Assembly (NCBI GenBank): GCA_020199905.1
Contig: JAIVJS010000042.1
Span: 1 to 33,544 of the forward strand
Direction: 5' to 3'
DNA: 33,544 nucleotides
Origin: Acidobacteriota bacterium
Lineage (GTDB): Bacteria; Acidobacteriota; Thermoanaerobaculia; UBA5066; Gp7-AA6
The position numbers and the translations under genes are program-made. Shown here in pieces: positions 7,429-16,808 of the stretch. Numbering within the stretch: position 1 is the first letter of the stretch; each line of letters opens with the position of its first letter. A model generated the notes under the pieces. The model did no database searches, had not been told where the DNA came from, and was given only the letters and a program-made list of their open reading frames with translations.

Positions 7429-7788
7429 CTACTTCACCAGCCGATCCAGCTCCCTCCGGACGTCCTCCATCTTCACGTCATGATCGGGCTGCTTCCACAG
7501 AGCCTTCCCCTGGTGAGAGCGGATCACGAGCCCGTGCCGCTCGAACCCGAGCTCCTTGACCGCCTTCGTGTTCTCCGGAGTCGTCGCGTCGAGGTTCTGT
7601 GCGCGCACCCTGCCCTTGTACTCCTTCTCCAACCCGCTCACGGCGGGCTTGATCCTGGCGCAGACGGGTCAGCCGGGAAGGTAGTAATAGGTCACCTCGA
7701 GAGGTCGCGATTTTTCGGGGCGCGCGGACGAGGCGGCGGCGACAAACCCGGCCAGGATGCCCAGGAGCAGCTCGCGTCGAGTCTTCAT
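7429..7788 (-). CDS. Exported thioredoxin-like selenoprotein (in-frame TGA = Sec at residue 40, UxxC motif)
   Basis: ATG at 7788, preceded by AAAGGAGA, opens a 119-residue frame interrupted only by TGA at 7671-7669 and ending at 7429. Residues 1-30 look like a signal peptide with a twin-arginine flavour (MKTRRELLLGILAGFVAAAS). Then VTYYYLPG-U-PVCARIKPAV gives a UxxC motif exactly where thioredoxin-fold proteins carry CxxC, after a hydrophobic beta strand. After the TGA the same frame runs 79 codons with thioredoxin-fold character (LEKEYKGRVRAQNLDATT, ELGFERHGLVIRSHQGKALW, RRELDRL). The TGA is followed by a SECIS-like hairpin at 7651-7630. Predicted role: periplasmic thiol/disulfide or peroxide redox chemistry using selenocysteine. 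Conventional annotation would split it or call it a pseudogene. Selenocysteine machinery genes are not in this window. Confidence 0.8.
7630..7651 (-). promoter_or_regulatory. Bacterial SECIS-like hairpin downstream of the UGA
   Basis: In the mRNA, CCCGC (7647-7643) pairs perfectly with GCGGG (7637-7633) around a CGUGA loop. CAA/UUG pairs extend the stem below a one-base bulge. The loop starts 26 bases after the UGA and contains a GU near its start. This matches the general description of bacterial SECIS elements: stem-loop inside the coding region, 16-37 bases after UGA, G in the first loop positions. The stem is compatible with the encoded protein sequence. Confidence 0.65.
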
Positions 7789-7874
7789 GGCGTTCTCCTT
7801 TCGCTGAGGAGGATACGGGAGCCAGTGGAAGAGGGGGTACGTCCGATCCGCTTCGCGCTGACGTCCTGGCCCCC

Positions 7875-7937
7875 TCAACCCATCAGGCCGGGACCGGAAG
7901 CCAGCAGCACCGCGAGAATTTCTGAGCGGATTCGCAT
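7875..7937 (-). CDS. Possible 20-residue leader ORF upstream of the selenoprotein
   Basis: ATG at 7937 is preceded by GGGAGG with 5-base spacing, one of the better Shine-Dalgarno sites in the window. It opens a 20-codon frame (MRIRSEILAVLLASGPGLMG) ending in TGA. The peptide is basic then hydrophobic, like a short signal-type leader. It sits 86 bases upstream of the selenoprotein start and reads in the same direction. It could be a leader peptide, a small membrane peptide or a chance frame; I recognise no family. Confidence 0.3.
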   Translation of the reverse strand: MRIRSEILAVLLASGPGLMG

Positions 7938-8178
7938 CGTGACCTCCCGCCGCGTTTGCCGGAATCCAGCAAAGTCCGGAAGAGCCCCCCGGCGCCTGCG
8001 TGAGGGCGCCATGCTCGACAGAAAAGGTCAGTCGATCCCTCCGCCGAAGAACGGAATGTGGCAGTCGGCGCTCGCGCGTCGATCGCAAACGGAAGAGGCG
8101 CAAAGATTTGACGGTGCGTCGGACATGGCGCCTCTCTTGCGTTCCCGGAGGTCAAGGAAACAACCCAACCGAATTCCC
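7938..8178. other. Divergent intergenic region
   Basis: This region between the leader/selenoprotein unit (minus) and the protease gene (plus) must hold the promoters for both. No clear -35/-10 pair stands out. Frames on both strands lack family features, although the plus-strand frame of the protease is open throughout. Confidence 0.4.
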
Positions 8179-9618
8179 ATGGTCGTCCCCGGCGCGCGGC
8201 CGCATCTCCAGAGGCTCACCGACTTTCCCGAGTCGCGTGCGGGGGAAACCCCGAACTCTGGCGGCCGCCGGGGGCGAGCAGGAGCGCCGATCGCGGTCCT
8301 GCGAACGGTCGCTTTCGCCGTCGCGCTCGGGAGCCTTGCGTGCGCCTCCTCGGGCCCTTCCGGCGAGGCCTCCACGCGAGTGCGCACGGGCGAGGATCCT
8401 TCCGAAAGTTCCGGGAGGCCGCCCGTTCGCGTCGTTGCGCCCGACGAGAAGACCGCGGCGATCGAGTTCCGCAAACTGGTTCTGAAGGTCCCTCGCGATC
8501 TGGTCGTCGGCGTCGTGCAGACTGGCCGCCCGTGCCGCCAGAGCGGTTCGTTGACATGGAAGATGAGCCGGGACGGCTCGGCCGGCGATGACCTCGGCGC
8601 GCTGCTGCTCGATGAGCTCTCGTCGGCGGGTTACGCCGTCGTCGGAGACCGGGAAAGGCTCTTCGACGATCCGCACGCCCGCCGCGCGGAGTACGTCATC
8701 GCGGGCGTCATCCGCGACGTCCGCGCAAACGCCTGCTACCCGGGCGGGCCGAAACACTCCGGCACGGCGGAGGCGTCTCTCACCGTCGACTGGCAGGTGT
8801 TCTCGTACCGCAGCAAGTCGGTCGTGTTGAAGGAGACGACGTCGGGCACGGGCCTCTTTCCGGGCGCAGTGGACGAGCCCGGGGAGGAAGTCATCTCGCG
8901 CGCGTTCGTCTCGGCCGCTCGCGGCCTGGCCGCAAACGCGCGATTCCACGATCTGATCTCGGGCGGCGGCGAACCGCGCGCGAGAGCCGAGCAGGCGCCG
9001 ATTCCGATCAGCTATGTCACGTCCATCGCACGCTCGACGGCGAGCGTCGAATCGGTGGTCTCGGACTCGCGGATGAGCGTCGTCACGGTGCTCGCCGGGA
9101 ACTCGATGGGCTCGGGTTTTGTCATTTCGCGCGACGGATTCCTCCTGACGAGTCAGCACGTGATCGGCGAGTCGCGGTACGTGAAGGTCCGGTTCGTCAC
9201 GGGACGCGAAGTCAACGGGGACGTCGTGCGCGCCGACCGGGTGAGGGACGTCGCCCTGATCAAGCTCGAAAACGACGTCTATCCGTTTCTTCCCCTGGGG
9301 CAGTCGAGCGGGGTCCAGCCGGGTGCGGACGTGTTCGCGATCGGAACGCCGCTCTCCGAGAATTTCGCTCAGACGGTGACGAAGGGAATCGTGAGCGGCT
9401 ATGGAGAAGACGACGGCCTCCGGGTCCTTCGCAGCGACGTCTCGATTCATCAGGGGAACAGCGGGGGGCCGCTGCTCGATCGCTGGGGGATGGTCGTCGG
9501 TCTCTCCGTCAGCGGCTACATCCTCATGCCCGATGGCGTGGGGGTGGGCCTCAACTCGTTCATCCCGATCGAGGAGGCGCTCTCGGCGCTCGTCATCCAG
9601 CGGCGCGAAAGCCGGTAG
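8179..9618 (+). CDS. HtrA/DegP-like trypsin-fold serine protease, predicted lipoprotein, no PDZ
   Basis: The C-terminal half is an S1C protease domain. The triad is His327 (TSQHVIGESRY), Asp357 (RDVALIKLE) and Ser428 (HQGNSGGPLLD), numbered from ATG 8179. The glycine-rich oxyanion segment and GMVVGLSVSG strand are intact. The chain ends about 25 residues after the domain, so there is no PDZ domain, unlike DegP/DegQ. Residues about 100-290 form a separate domain (DLGALLLDELSSAGYAVVG, AEYVIAGVIRDVRANACYPG, DWQVFSYRSKSVVLKETTSG) resembling surface-lipoprotein domains; I cannot name it. GSLAC (Cys55) is a lipobox after a hydrophobic stretch. The start is uncertain: ATG 8179 is the nearest standard codon but leaves a long n-region, and no Shine-Dalgarno site is obvious. 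Likely role: envelope protein quality control. Confidence 0.8.
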   Translation: MVVPGARPHLQRLTDFPESRAGETPNSGGRRGRAGAPIAVLRTVAFAVALGSLACASSGPSGEASTRVRTGEDPSESSGRPPVRVVAPDEKTAAIEFRKLVLKVPRDLVVGVVQTGRPCRQSGSLTWKMSRDGSAGDDLGALLLDELSSAGYAVVGDRERLFDDPHARRAEYVIAGVIRDVRANACYPGGPKHSGTAEASLTVDWQVFSYRSKSVVLKETTSGTGLFPGAVDEPGEEVISRAFVSAARGLAANARFHDLISGGGEPRARAEQAPIPISYVTSIARSTASVESVVSDSRMSVVTVLAGNSMGSGFVISRDGFLLTSQHVIGESRYVKVRFVTGREVNGDVVRADRVRDVALIKLENDVYPFLPLGQSSGVQPGADVFAIGTPLSENFAQTVTKGIVSGYGEDDGLRVLRSDVSIHQGNSGGPLLDRWGMVVGLSVSGYILMPDGVGVGLNSFIPIEEALSALVIQRRESR

Positions 9619-9754
9619 GCGGACCCCTCTCGCCGCGCCGGCCGCCGCGCCGGGGCCAGGATGCGGGCGCAGGAGGGGGAGGGATGGCCTGCGGACCGCC
9701 GATCGGCGTCGAGGATGCGAAAAAGGCGGCCGCCGCGTCGCTCGCCGAACCTCG

Positions 9755-9785
9755 CCTCCCTCTCCCCGCGTGCCGGGGTGAGGGG
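9755..9785. repeat. Intergenic palindromic repeat, copy 4
   Basis: CCTCCCTCTCCCCGCG is followed by CCGGGGTGAGGGG. This is a slightly diverged copy in the convergent gap between the protease and the TPR gene (9619-9887), which otherwise holds nothing I can support. A further half-unit (GGGGAGAGA) lies near 9858. Confidence 0.6.
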
Positions 9786-9887
9786 CTGGACAGAGAGCCT
9801 GACCGGGTTCGCAAAGGCAGAAAGAGATGCCCCTCCGCTTGAGCATCTTTTTCCTGGCGGGGAGAGAGAACCTCGAGCTCGTCGCAT

Positions 9888-11546
<1,659 letters not shown>

Positions 11547-11679
11547 GGTGGGCCTTCCTTCCTTCGAGAGCTCGTCCGGTGCCGCCCGGTCGACCTCGAT
11601 CCAGCCGGCAGGAGGGCGCGGTGCCCTTTCGGGAATTCTAATTGGTGAGAGAGGGCTCTGCATCACCCCGCACGAATCC

Positions 11680-13092
11680 TCATTTGATCTTCCGCCCGGG
11701 CGTGTCCTGCCCGTTCTGGTGGAGCACCAGCGATGTCACGCGGCCGCCTTCCTTCACGAACCGGATCTGCGCGTCTACGACCTGCAGGAAGAAATCCGTT
11801 TCCGATTCCGCGAAGAGCGGCAGCTTCGGCTGGCTGGTGGCCTGCACGAACAGCGCGCCGCCCTCGCGCGTGACGACGATGGAGAACGCAGGCCCCAGCT
11901 GGTACTCGCCCGTGTACGTGTCGAGCACCTCGGGCGCGACGATCGCTTCCTTTCTCGGCTTCGGCGGACCGGGGATCGGGAAACGCGGCACGACGATGTG
12001 GATCCCGATGTCGTCGATGGTGCCGGACGAATTCGACAGCACGATGGCGCCGGCGCGCCTCTTCGCGACGAAGCCGATCCACGAGTGGTAGCCGCCCGTG
12101 CCTCCGTTGTGCCAGACGAGCTCCTCGCGGAACGGGTGCAGGATGTGCCAGGCCAGCGCGATGTCGAGCCCCGGCTGCTCGGTGGCGCGGCGCACGCGGT
12201 GAGTGTCGGTCAGAACGGCGACCAGGACGGGGTCGCCCTTCCCGAGATTGGCGGCGAGGAACTTCAGCATGTCGTTGACCGTCGAACGCAGCCCGCCGGC
12301 GCCCGTCAGCGTGGGCAGATCCCAGTTGGGGACCGCCGCGCCGGAGTCGTCATGGCCGGCCGCCAGACGCTTGCGCATGGCGGGGGAGAGCGTGATCGCC
12401 GTGTCGCGCATCTGCAGCGGCGCGAGGATGCGCTTCGTCAGGAGCTCCTCGTACGTCGTTCCCGCCTTCCGCGCCAGCAGGTGGCCGAGAAGGCCGACGC
12501 CGACGTTCGAGTACTCGTATTTCGAGCCGACGTCGCGCGGCAGCTCATAGCGAGACAGAAACTCGTACAGCTTTTCGACGGTGTAGTCGGCATACGGGTT
12601 CGCCGGATCTCGGGGCGAGAGGTTGTCCGGGAGGCGCGGCAGCCCGGAGGACTGGGTCGCGAGGTCGAGGAGCGTGATCTGTCTGCCGTTGCGCGAGGGC
12701 GCGCGGACGTTCGAGGGCAGGTACTTCGAGATCGGATCGTCGAGCCTCACCTCGCCGCGGTGGACCATGTCGGACAGGAGGGAGGCGGTGAAGACCTTGG
12801 TGATCGAGCCGATCTCGAAGACCGTGTCGCCGTCGAGCGGCCGGGCCGCCCCGGAGACGCCGGCGGCAATCACGCGCTTCGCGTCGCCGTCGAGAATACC
12901 CGCGACGAGCCCGGTGGCTCGCTTCGAGTCGACGCGGTCCTGGAGGATGGAGCGGATCCCGCCGCCGGCGGGCGCCTCGGCGCAGGCGGTGGCCGCGGCG
13001 AGAAAAAGAGTGGACAGGAGCAGGGAAACGCCGGACGCACGGCGAAGCGCGTTCGTCAGGCCGGAAACCACGACGGAACGATACGCCGACAT
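11680..13092 (-). CDS. Beta-lactamase-fold serine hydrolase (class C / DD-peptidase / esterase type)
   Basis: About 470 residues with a signal sequence (SLLLSTLFLAAATACA). The penicillin-binding-protein fold motifs are present: SxxK in GSITK (Ser96, Lys99), YxN in YSNVG (Tyr194, Asn196), and HNGG (His328) in place of KTG. This combination is typical of AmpC-like family members that act as D-amino-acid peptidases or esterases rather than true beta-lactamases, so resistance should not be assumed. A C-terminal lipocalin-like tail domain follows (LDTYTGEYQLGPAFSIVVTR). Start: ATG 13092 places the signal peptide about 20 residues in; a GTG at 13146 would add 18 residues. Neither has a convincing Shine-Dalgarno site. 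It is divergent from the FIST gene. Confidence 0.8.
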   Translation of the reverse strand: MSAYRSVVVSGLTNALRRASGVSLLLSTLFLAAATACAEAPAGGGIRSILQDRVDSKRATGLVAGILDGDAKRVIAAGVSGAARPLDGDTVFEIGSITKVFTASLLSDMVHRGEVRLDDPISKYLPSNVRAPSRNGRQITLLDLATQSSGLPRLPDNLSPRDPANPYADYTVEKLYEFLSRYELPRDVGSKYEYSNVGVGLLGHLLARKAGTTYEELLTKRILAPLQMRDTAITLSPAMRKRLAAGHDDSGAAVPNWDLPTLTGAGGLRSTVNDMLKFLAANLGKGDPVLVAVLTDTHRVRRATEQPGLDIALAWHILHPFREELVWHNGGTGGYHSWIGFVAKRRAGAIVLSNSSGTIDDIGIHIVVPRFPIPGPPKPRKEAIVAPEVLDTYTGEYQLGPAFSIVVTREGGALFVQATSQPKLPLFAESETDFFLQVVDAQIRFVKEGGRVTSLVLHQNGQDTPGRKIK

Positions 13093-13219
13093 GAAGATTG
13101 GCAGGTCGGGGGCGAGGGCGCCCCCTGCTCCTTCTGCCTTCCTCACCCCGGGCGGTCAGCGGATGTCGGAGCGGATGTGTACGTTCGGCCGTTTTCCGCC
13201 TTGATATTCTCCGACCCCC

Positions 13220-14386
13220 ATGACCACTTCCGTCGTCGCGCAGTCGAGCCTCGTGGACAGCGCCGTCGCGGGGCGGGCGCTGGGCGACGAGATTCGCCTG
13301 GGTTTAAAGGGGGAATCGCCGGACGCCGTGATTCTCTTCGCATCGACGTCCCACGACTATCCGCTGCTTCTCCGGGAGCTCTTCGACGCATGCCGGCCGT
13401 CTCTGCTCGTCGGCGGGTCTTCCGCGGGAGAGTTCACCGGCGGAATGGTCGGACAGGGCGCGGCGTGCGCGGTGGCGCTCCGGGCCCCGGAGATGCAATT
13501 CCACGCGACGATCGGCCGCGGGCTCCGGGCCGATCGCGTCGCCGCGGCGCGGGAGCTCTCCTCCGGCCTGCGGGGGCTGCATGGCCACGACTTCGGGTTC
13601 CGGTCCGCTCTCGTGCTGACGGATGCCATGGCCGGACACGTCGAGCAGCTCGTCGAGCAATTGACGATGGAGACCGCCGGCACCTATCAATTCTTCGGCG
13701 GAGGCGTCGGGGGAGACGACAGGTTTCAGGGGACCTGCGTGTTTTTCGGCACCGAAGTCGTTCCCGATGCCGTCGTCGCCCTCGAAATCCTCTCGAACAA
13801 GCCGATCGGAGTCGGGGTCGCGCACGGCTGGCAACCCGCGAGCGCGCCTATGCGGGTGACCGAATCCGAGGGATCCCGGTTGGTCAGCATGAACGCGATC
13901 TCCGCCGCCGACGTGTACAGCGAACATGCGGAAGCGCGCGGCGGGGGCTTCGACTCGAAAGACCCGCTCCCTTTTTTCCTGCACAACATCATCGGCATTT
14001 CCACGTCGGAGGGACACAAGCTGCGCGTCCCCCTCGAGGTGGACAGCGACGGCTCGATCACGTGCGCGACGGAAGTCTCGGCGGGATCTCTCGTGCACAT
14101 CATGGAGACCTCCGCGGCGTCCGCGTCCGCCGCCGCCGAGACAGCGGTGGCGTCCGCCATCAAAAACCTGGGCGGGCATTCCCCGAATGTGGCGCTGTTC
14201 TTCGACTGCGTCGCCACACGCCTGCGGCTTGGCGAGCGCTTCGAGGAAGAAGTGGGCGCGGTCAAGAGGGCGCTCGGCCCCACCGCCTTCGCGGGATGCA
14301 ACAGCATCGGGCAGATCGCGCGAGCGGAGGGACAGTTTTCGGGGTTCCACAACTGCACGGCGGTCGTATGCGTGATTCCCGATTGA
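13220..14386 (+). CDS. FIST-domain sensory protein (FIST_N plus FIST_C)
   Basis: 388 residues without signal peptide or membrane segment. FIST_N features: PDAVILFASTSHDY, LLVGGSSAGEFTGG, YQFFGGGVGGDDRF. FIST_C features: PFFLHNIIGISTSEGHKLRV, ALFFDCVATRLRLGERFEEE, FAGCNSIGQIARAEGQFSGF, HNCTAVVCV. FIST domains are proposed to bind small ligands such as amino acids and are found coupled to signal-transduction modules. Here the output is probably the histidine kinase 4 bases downstream. No Shine-Dalgarno site precedes the ATG, but TATTCT (13205-13210) ends 9 bases before it, suggesting a leaderless or very short leader transcript. Confidence 0.85.
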   Translation: MTTSVVAQSSLVDSAVAGRALGDEIRLGLKGESPDAVILFASTSHDYPLLLRELFDACRPSLLVGGSSAGEFTGGMVGQGAACAVALRAPEMQFHATIGRGLRADRVAAARELSSGLRGLHGHDFGFRSALVLTDAMAGHVEQLVEQLTMETAGTYQFFGGGVGGDDRFQGTCVFFGTEVVPDAVVALEILSNKPIGVGVAHGWQPASAPMRVTESEGSRLVSMNAISAADVYSEHAEARGGGFDSKDPLPFFLHNIIGISTSEGHKLRVPLEVDSDGSITCATEVSAGSLVHIMETSAASASAAAETAVASAIKNLGGHSPNVALFFDCVATRLRLGERFEEEVGAVKRALGPTAFAGCNSIGQIARAEGQFSGFHNCTAVVCVIPD

Positions 14387-14390
14387 TCTC

Positions 14391-15647
14391 ATGACGGAAC
14401 GCCTCGGCTCCGCCCGCATCGAGGAGCTCACGAACCCCGCGATCCGATCCGATGCGGCGGCCGCTCTCGCGCGGGAGCTCGGCGTCGAAAGCCTGCTGAT
14501 CTTCGTCTCGGACGTCGAGAGCGGCGCGCTTCTGCCGGCCCCCGGGTTTCCCCAGACGATGCCGGATGGCCGGCGATGGCGCGAGTTTCTCGCCGAGTGC
14601 ATGCGATCGGTCCGCGCGAGCGCCAGCCTGCCGACACCCCCCACCGGTGCGATCCAGTCCGTGCTGGGGTTGGCCCGAGGCAATGCCGTCCTCGCTCTCA
14701 TCGGCGGGAGTCCCCGGCAATCCGACGCGGAGTCTCTTCTCGAAGTCCTGCCGCTGCTTGGCGCCGCTCTTCGTAATGAGCGTACGGCCCAGGCCGCTTT
14801 CGCCCGTGCGGCCCTCGCGAGCTCGACGGCCGAGCAGGCGAGGGCGATGACGGCGGCGCTCGATGGCACCCGGCGCGAGCTGCAGCATGCCCTCGCCGAG
14901 GTCCAGCGCGTGAGATCCGACCTCGAAGGCGCCCTCGCGCTCCGAGACGACTTCGTTTCCGTCGCCTCCCACGAGTTACGGAACCCGATCGGGGCGCTGC
15001 AGCTTCAGATACGCGCGCTGCTGATCGCCGTGAACACCCCGCGGGAAGTCGCGACCAGGGAATGGATAGAGGAGCGGCTCCAGGGGGCCGGACGCCAGGT
15101 CGCACGTCTCGTCAAGCTCGTCGATTCCCTGCTGGACGTCTCGAGGATGACCGCGATGCGGATCAGCCTCGAGCTCGAGGATACCGACATCGCCGCCGTC
15201 ACCCGAGAGGCCGTCGAGCGCCTGCAGGAGGCGGCGGAGGTGCCGATTGCCGTGCGCGCGCCGGACTCCCTCGTGGGCCGGTGGGACCGGTTCCGGCTCG
15301 ATCAGGTCGTCACCAACCTCGTCTCTAACGCGCTCAAATACGGGCAGAACAAGCCGGTGAGCGTGGACCTCGAGCGGCGCGGCGACGTCGCGCGGCTGCG
15401 GGTCGAGGACCGCGGGATCGGTATCCCTGCCGAAAGCCAGAAGCGGGTCTTCGAACGGTTCGAGCGCGCCGTTTCGGGCCGCGACTTCGCCGGACTCGGT
15501 CTCGGTCTCTGGATTTCGCGGGAAATCGTCGAGGCACTCGGCGGCGGGATCTCCGTCGAGAGTGCGCCCGGCAGCGGATCGGCATTCACCGTCACTCTGC
15601 CGATCGAGGGACCTGCCGCCGGTGGGGACGCGCCCGCGAATGGCTGA
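14391..15647 (+). CDS. Soluble sensor histidine kinase, partner of the FIST protein
   Basis: 418 residues, no membrane segment. The N-terminal 140 residues look like a degenerate GAF-type sensor (ELGVESLLIFVSDVESGALL). A coiled-coil linker follows (about 140-185), then HisKA with phospho-accepting His194 in SVASHELRNPIGALQ. The HATPase domain has N box TNLVSNALKYG (Asn313), G1 VEDRGIGIP, F box VFERFERA and G2 GLGLGLWISREIVEALGG. The gene starts 4 bases after the FIST stop, so the two are probably translated from one mRNA and act together: ligand binding by FIST, phosphorelay by this kinase. No response regulator is adjacent, making it an orphan kinase in this window. Confidence 0.88.
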   Translation: MTERLGSARIEELTNPAIRSDAAAALARELGVESLLIFVSDVESGALLPAPGFPQTMPDGRRWREFLAECMRSVRASASLPTPPTGAIQSVLGLARGNAVLALIGGSPRQSDAESLLEVLPLLGAALRNERTAQAAFARAALASSTAEQARAMTAALDGTRRELQHALAEVQRVRSDLEGALALRDDFVSVASHELRNPIGALQLQIRALLIAVNTPREVATREWIEERLQGAGRQVARLVKLVDSLLDVSRMTAMRISLELEDTDIAAVTREAVERLQEAAEVPIAVRAPDSLVGRWDRFRLDQVVTNLVSNALKYGQNKPVSVDLERRGDVARLRVEDRGIGIPAESQKRVFERFERAVSGRDFAGLGLGLWISREIVEALGGGISVESAPGSGSAFTVTLPIEGPAAGGDAPANG

Positions 15648-15679
15648 TCGGTCGTCGTCTGTCTTGGTATCGTGACGGC

Positions 15680-16633
15680 GTGCTGAAAAGACGACTCGGC
15701 GGGTCCGCGGCTTTTGTCCATCCCGTCGGCCTCGGGTGCATGGGGTTCTCCTGGGCTTACGGCCCCCTGGGAGACGATGCGTCCGCGATCGACGTCATTC
15801 GTCGAGCGATCGACATCGGAGTCGATCATTTCGACACCGCGGACGTTTACGGGCCGTTCACCAACGAGGAGCTCGTAGGCCGCGCGATCAGGGACAGGCG
15901 CGACCGCGTCGTCATCGCCACCAAGATGGGGCTCGTCGTCGAAGATCAGGCGACGTATCGCTTCGGCCGCGACGGCAGCCCCGCCCACGTGCGCGAGGCG
16001 TGCGACGCGTCCCTTCAGAGGCTCGGCATCGACGTTATCGATCTCTACTACCTGCACCGCGTGGATCCGAAGGTCCCCGTCGAGGAGACGTGGGGCGCGA
16101 TGGCGGAGCTCGTCGCGGCGGGAAAGGTGCGGTCGCTCGGAATCTCCGAGGCGACCGTCGACGAGCTCGACCGCGTGTCGCGGATCCATCCCGTGACCGC
16201 GGTGCAGTCGGAGCTCTCGCTGTGGACGCGCGACTACCTGGACGGGGTCGTGCCATGGTGCGCCCAGCACTCCGCGTCCTTCGTCGCGTTCGCGCCGCTC
16301 GGGCGGGGGTTCCTGACCGGCAAGTTCGATGCGGCCGCGCGGTTCGACTCCTCCGACTTCCGGTCGAAGCTCCCGCGCTTCCGGCCGGAGGAGGTCGCCG
16401 CCAACCAGGCGATCGTGGAGCGCGTCCGCGCCGCCGCCGCGAGGCGCGGCGTGACACCGGCTCAGATCGCGCTCGCGTGGGTGCTGGCGCGCGGGGAGCA
16501 CGTCCTCGCGATTCCGGGGACGCAGAGGCGGAAGTACCTGGAGGAGAACGTCGCGGCGGCGTCGATCGAGCTCTCCGCCGAAGACCTGGCCGAGCTCGAC
16601 GCGATTCCGGCCCCGGCGGGCGGGCGGTACTGA
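15680..16633 (+). CDS. Aldo/keto reductase
   Basis: 317 residues, full-length for the family. The catalytic tetrad is Asp52 and Tyr57 (FDTADVYG), Lys82 (IATKMG) and His126 (YYLHRVDP). NADPH-binding features at the C-terminus include PLGRGFLTGKF, QIALAWVLARG and AIPGTQRRKYLEENV, as in the YajO/AKR13-like group. It should reduce aldehydes or ketones using NADPH in the cytoplasm; the substrate is unknown. GTG start at 15680 has no Shine-Dalgarno site, but TATCGT (15668-15673) ends 6 bases before it. It lies 32 bases after the kinase and may belong to the same transcription unit. Confidence 0.9.
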   Translation: MLKRRLGGSAAFVHPVGLGCMGFSWAYGPLGDDASAIDVIRRAIDIGVDHFDTADVYGPFTNEELVGRAIRDRRDRVVIATKMGLVVEDQATYRFGRDGSPAHVREACDASLQRLGIDVIDLYYLHRVDPKVPVEETWGAMAELVAAGKVRSLGISEATVDELDRVSRIHPVTAVQSELSLWTRDYLDGVVPWCAQHSASFVAFAPLGRGFLTGKFDAAARFDSSDFRSKLPRFRPEEVAANQAIVERVRAAAARRGVTPAQIALAWVLARGEHVLAIPGTQRRKYLEENVAAASIELSAEDLAELDAIPAPAGGRY

Positions 16634-16687
16634 GAGCGACGACGCTCGGCCCCGTCGCGGGAGGCGGTTATCGGTTCCGGTTTTCGG

Positions 16688-16748
16688 CGTCGCCCTCTGT
16701 CTGGTACCGCCCTCACGCAACGTCGCCCTCTGTCCTAAGTACCGCCCC
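16688..16748. repeat. Two-copy direct repeat with 33-bp period
   Basis: CGTCGCCCTCTGTC is repeated exactly at 16688 and 16721. Each copy is followed by a similar TACCGCCC tail (TGGTACCGCCCTC and CTAAGTACCGCCCCTC). It lies between the convergent reductase and DinB genes. It may be a remnant of a longer tandem array or dispersed intergenic repeat. Confidence 0.6.
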
Positions 16749-16808
16749 TCTCGGCAGCGGGGTGCGGAGGAGAGCTTGCCTGGAGAGCTTTCTCGCCGCC
16801 TGACTTCC

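Noticed and set aside
8152..9846. Long minus-strand frame opposite the HtrA-like gene
   Set aside because: It is the Arg/Asp/Val-rich mirror frame of a GC-rich gene, while the plus strand has an intact protease triad.
11680..13092. Antibiotic-resistance beta-lactamase
   Set aside because: The fold motifs fit class C-like hydrolases in general, with HNGG in place of KTG; this is usual for peptidase or esterase relatives and gives no evidence for drug hydrolysis.
16688..16748. CRISPR-like array
   Set aside because: Only two copies, imperfect tails and no spacer regularity or cas genes.
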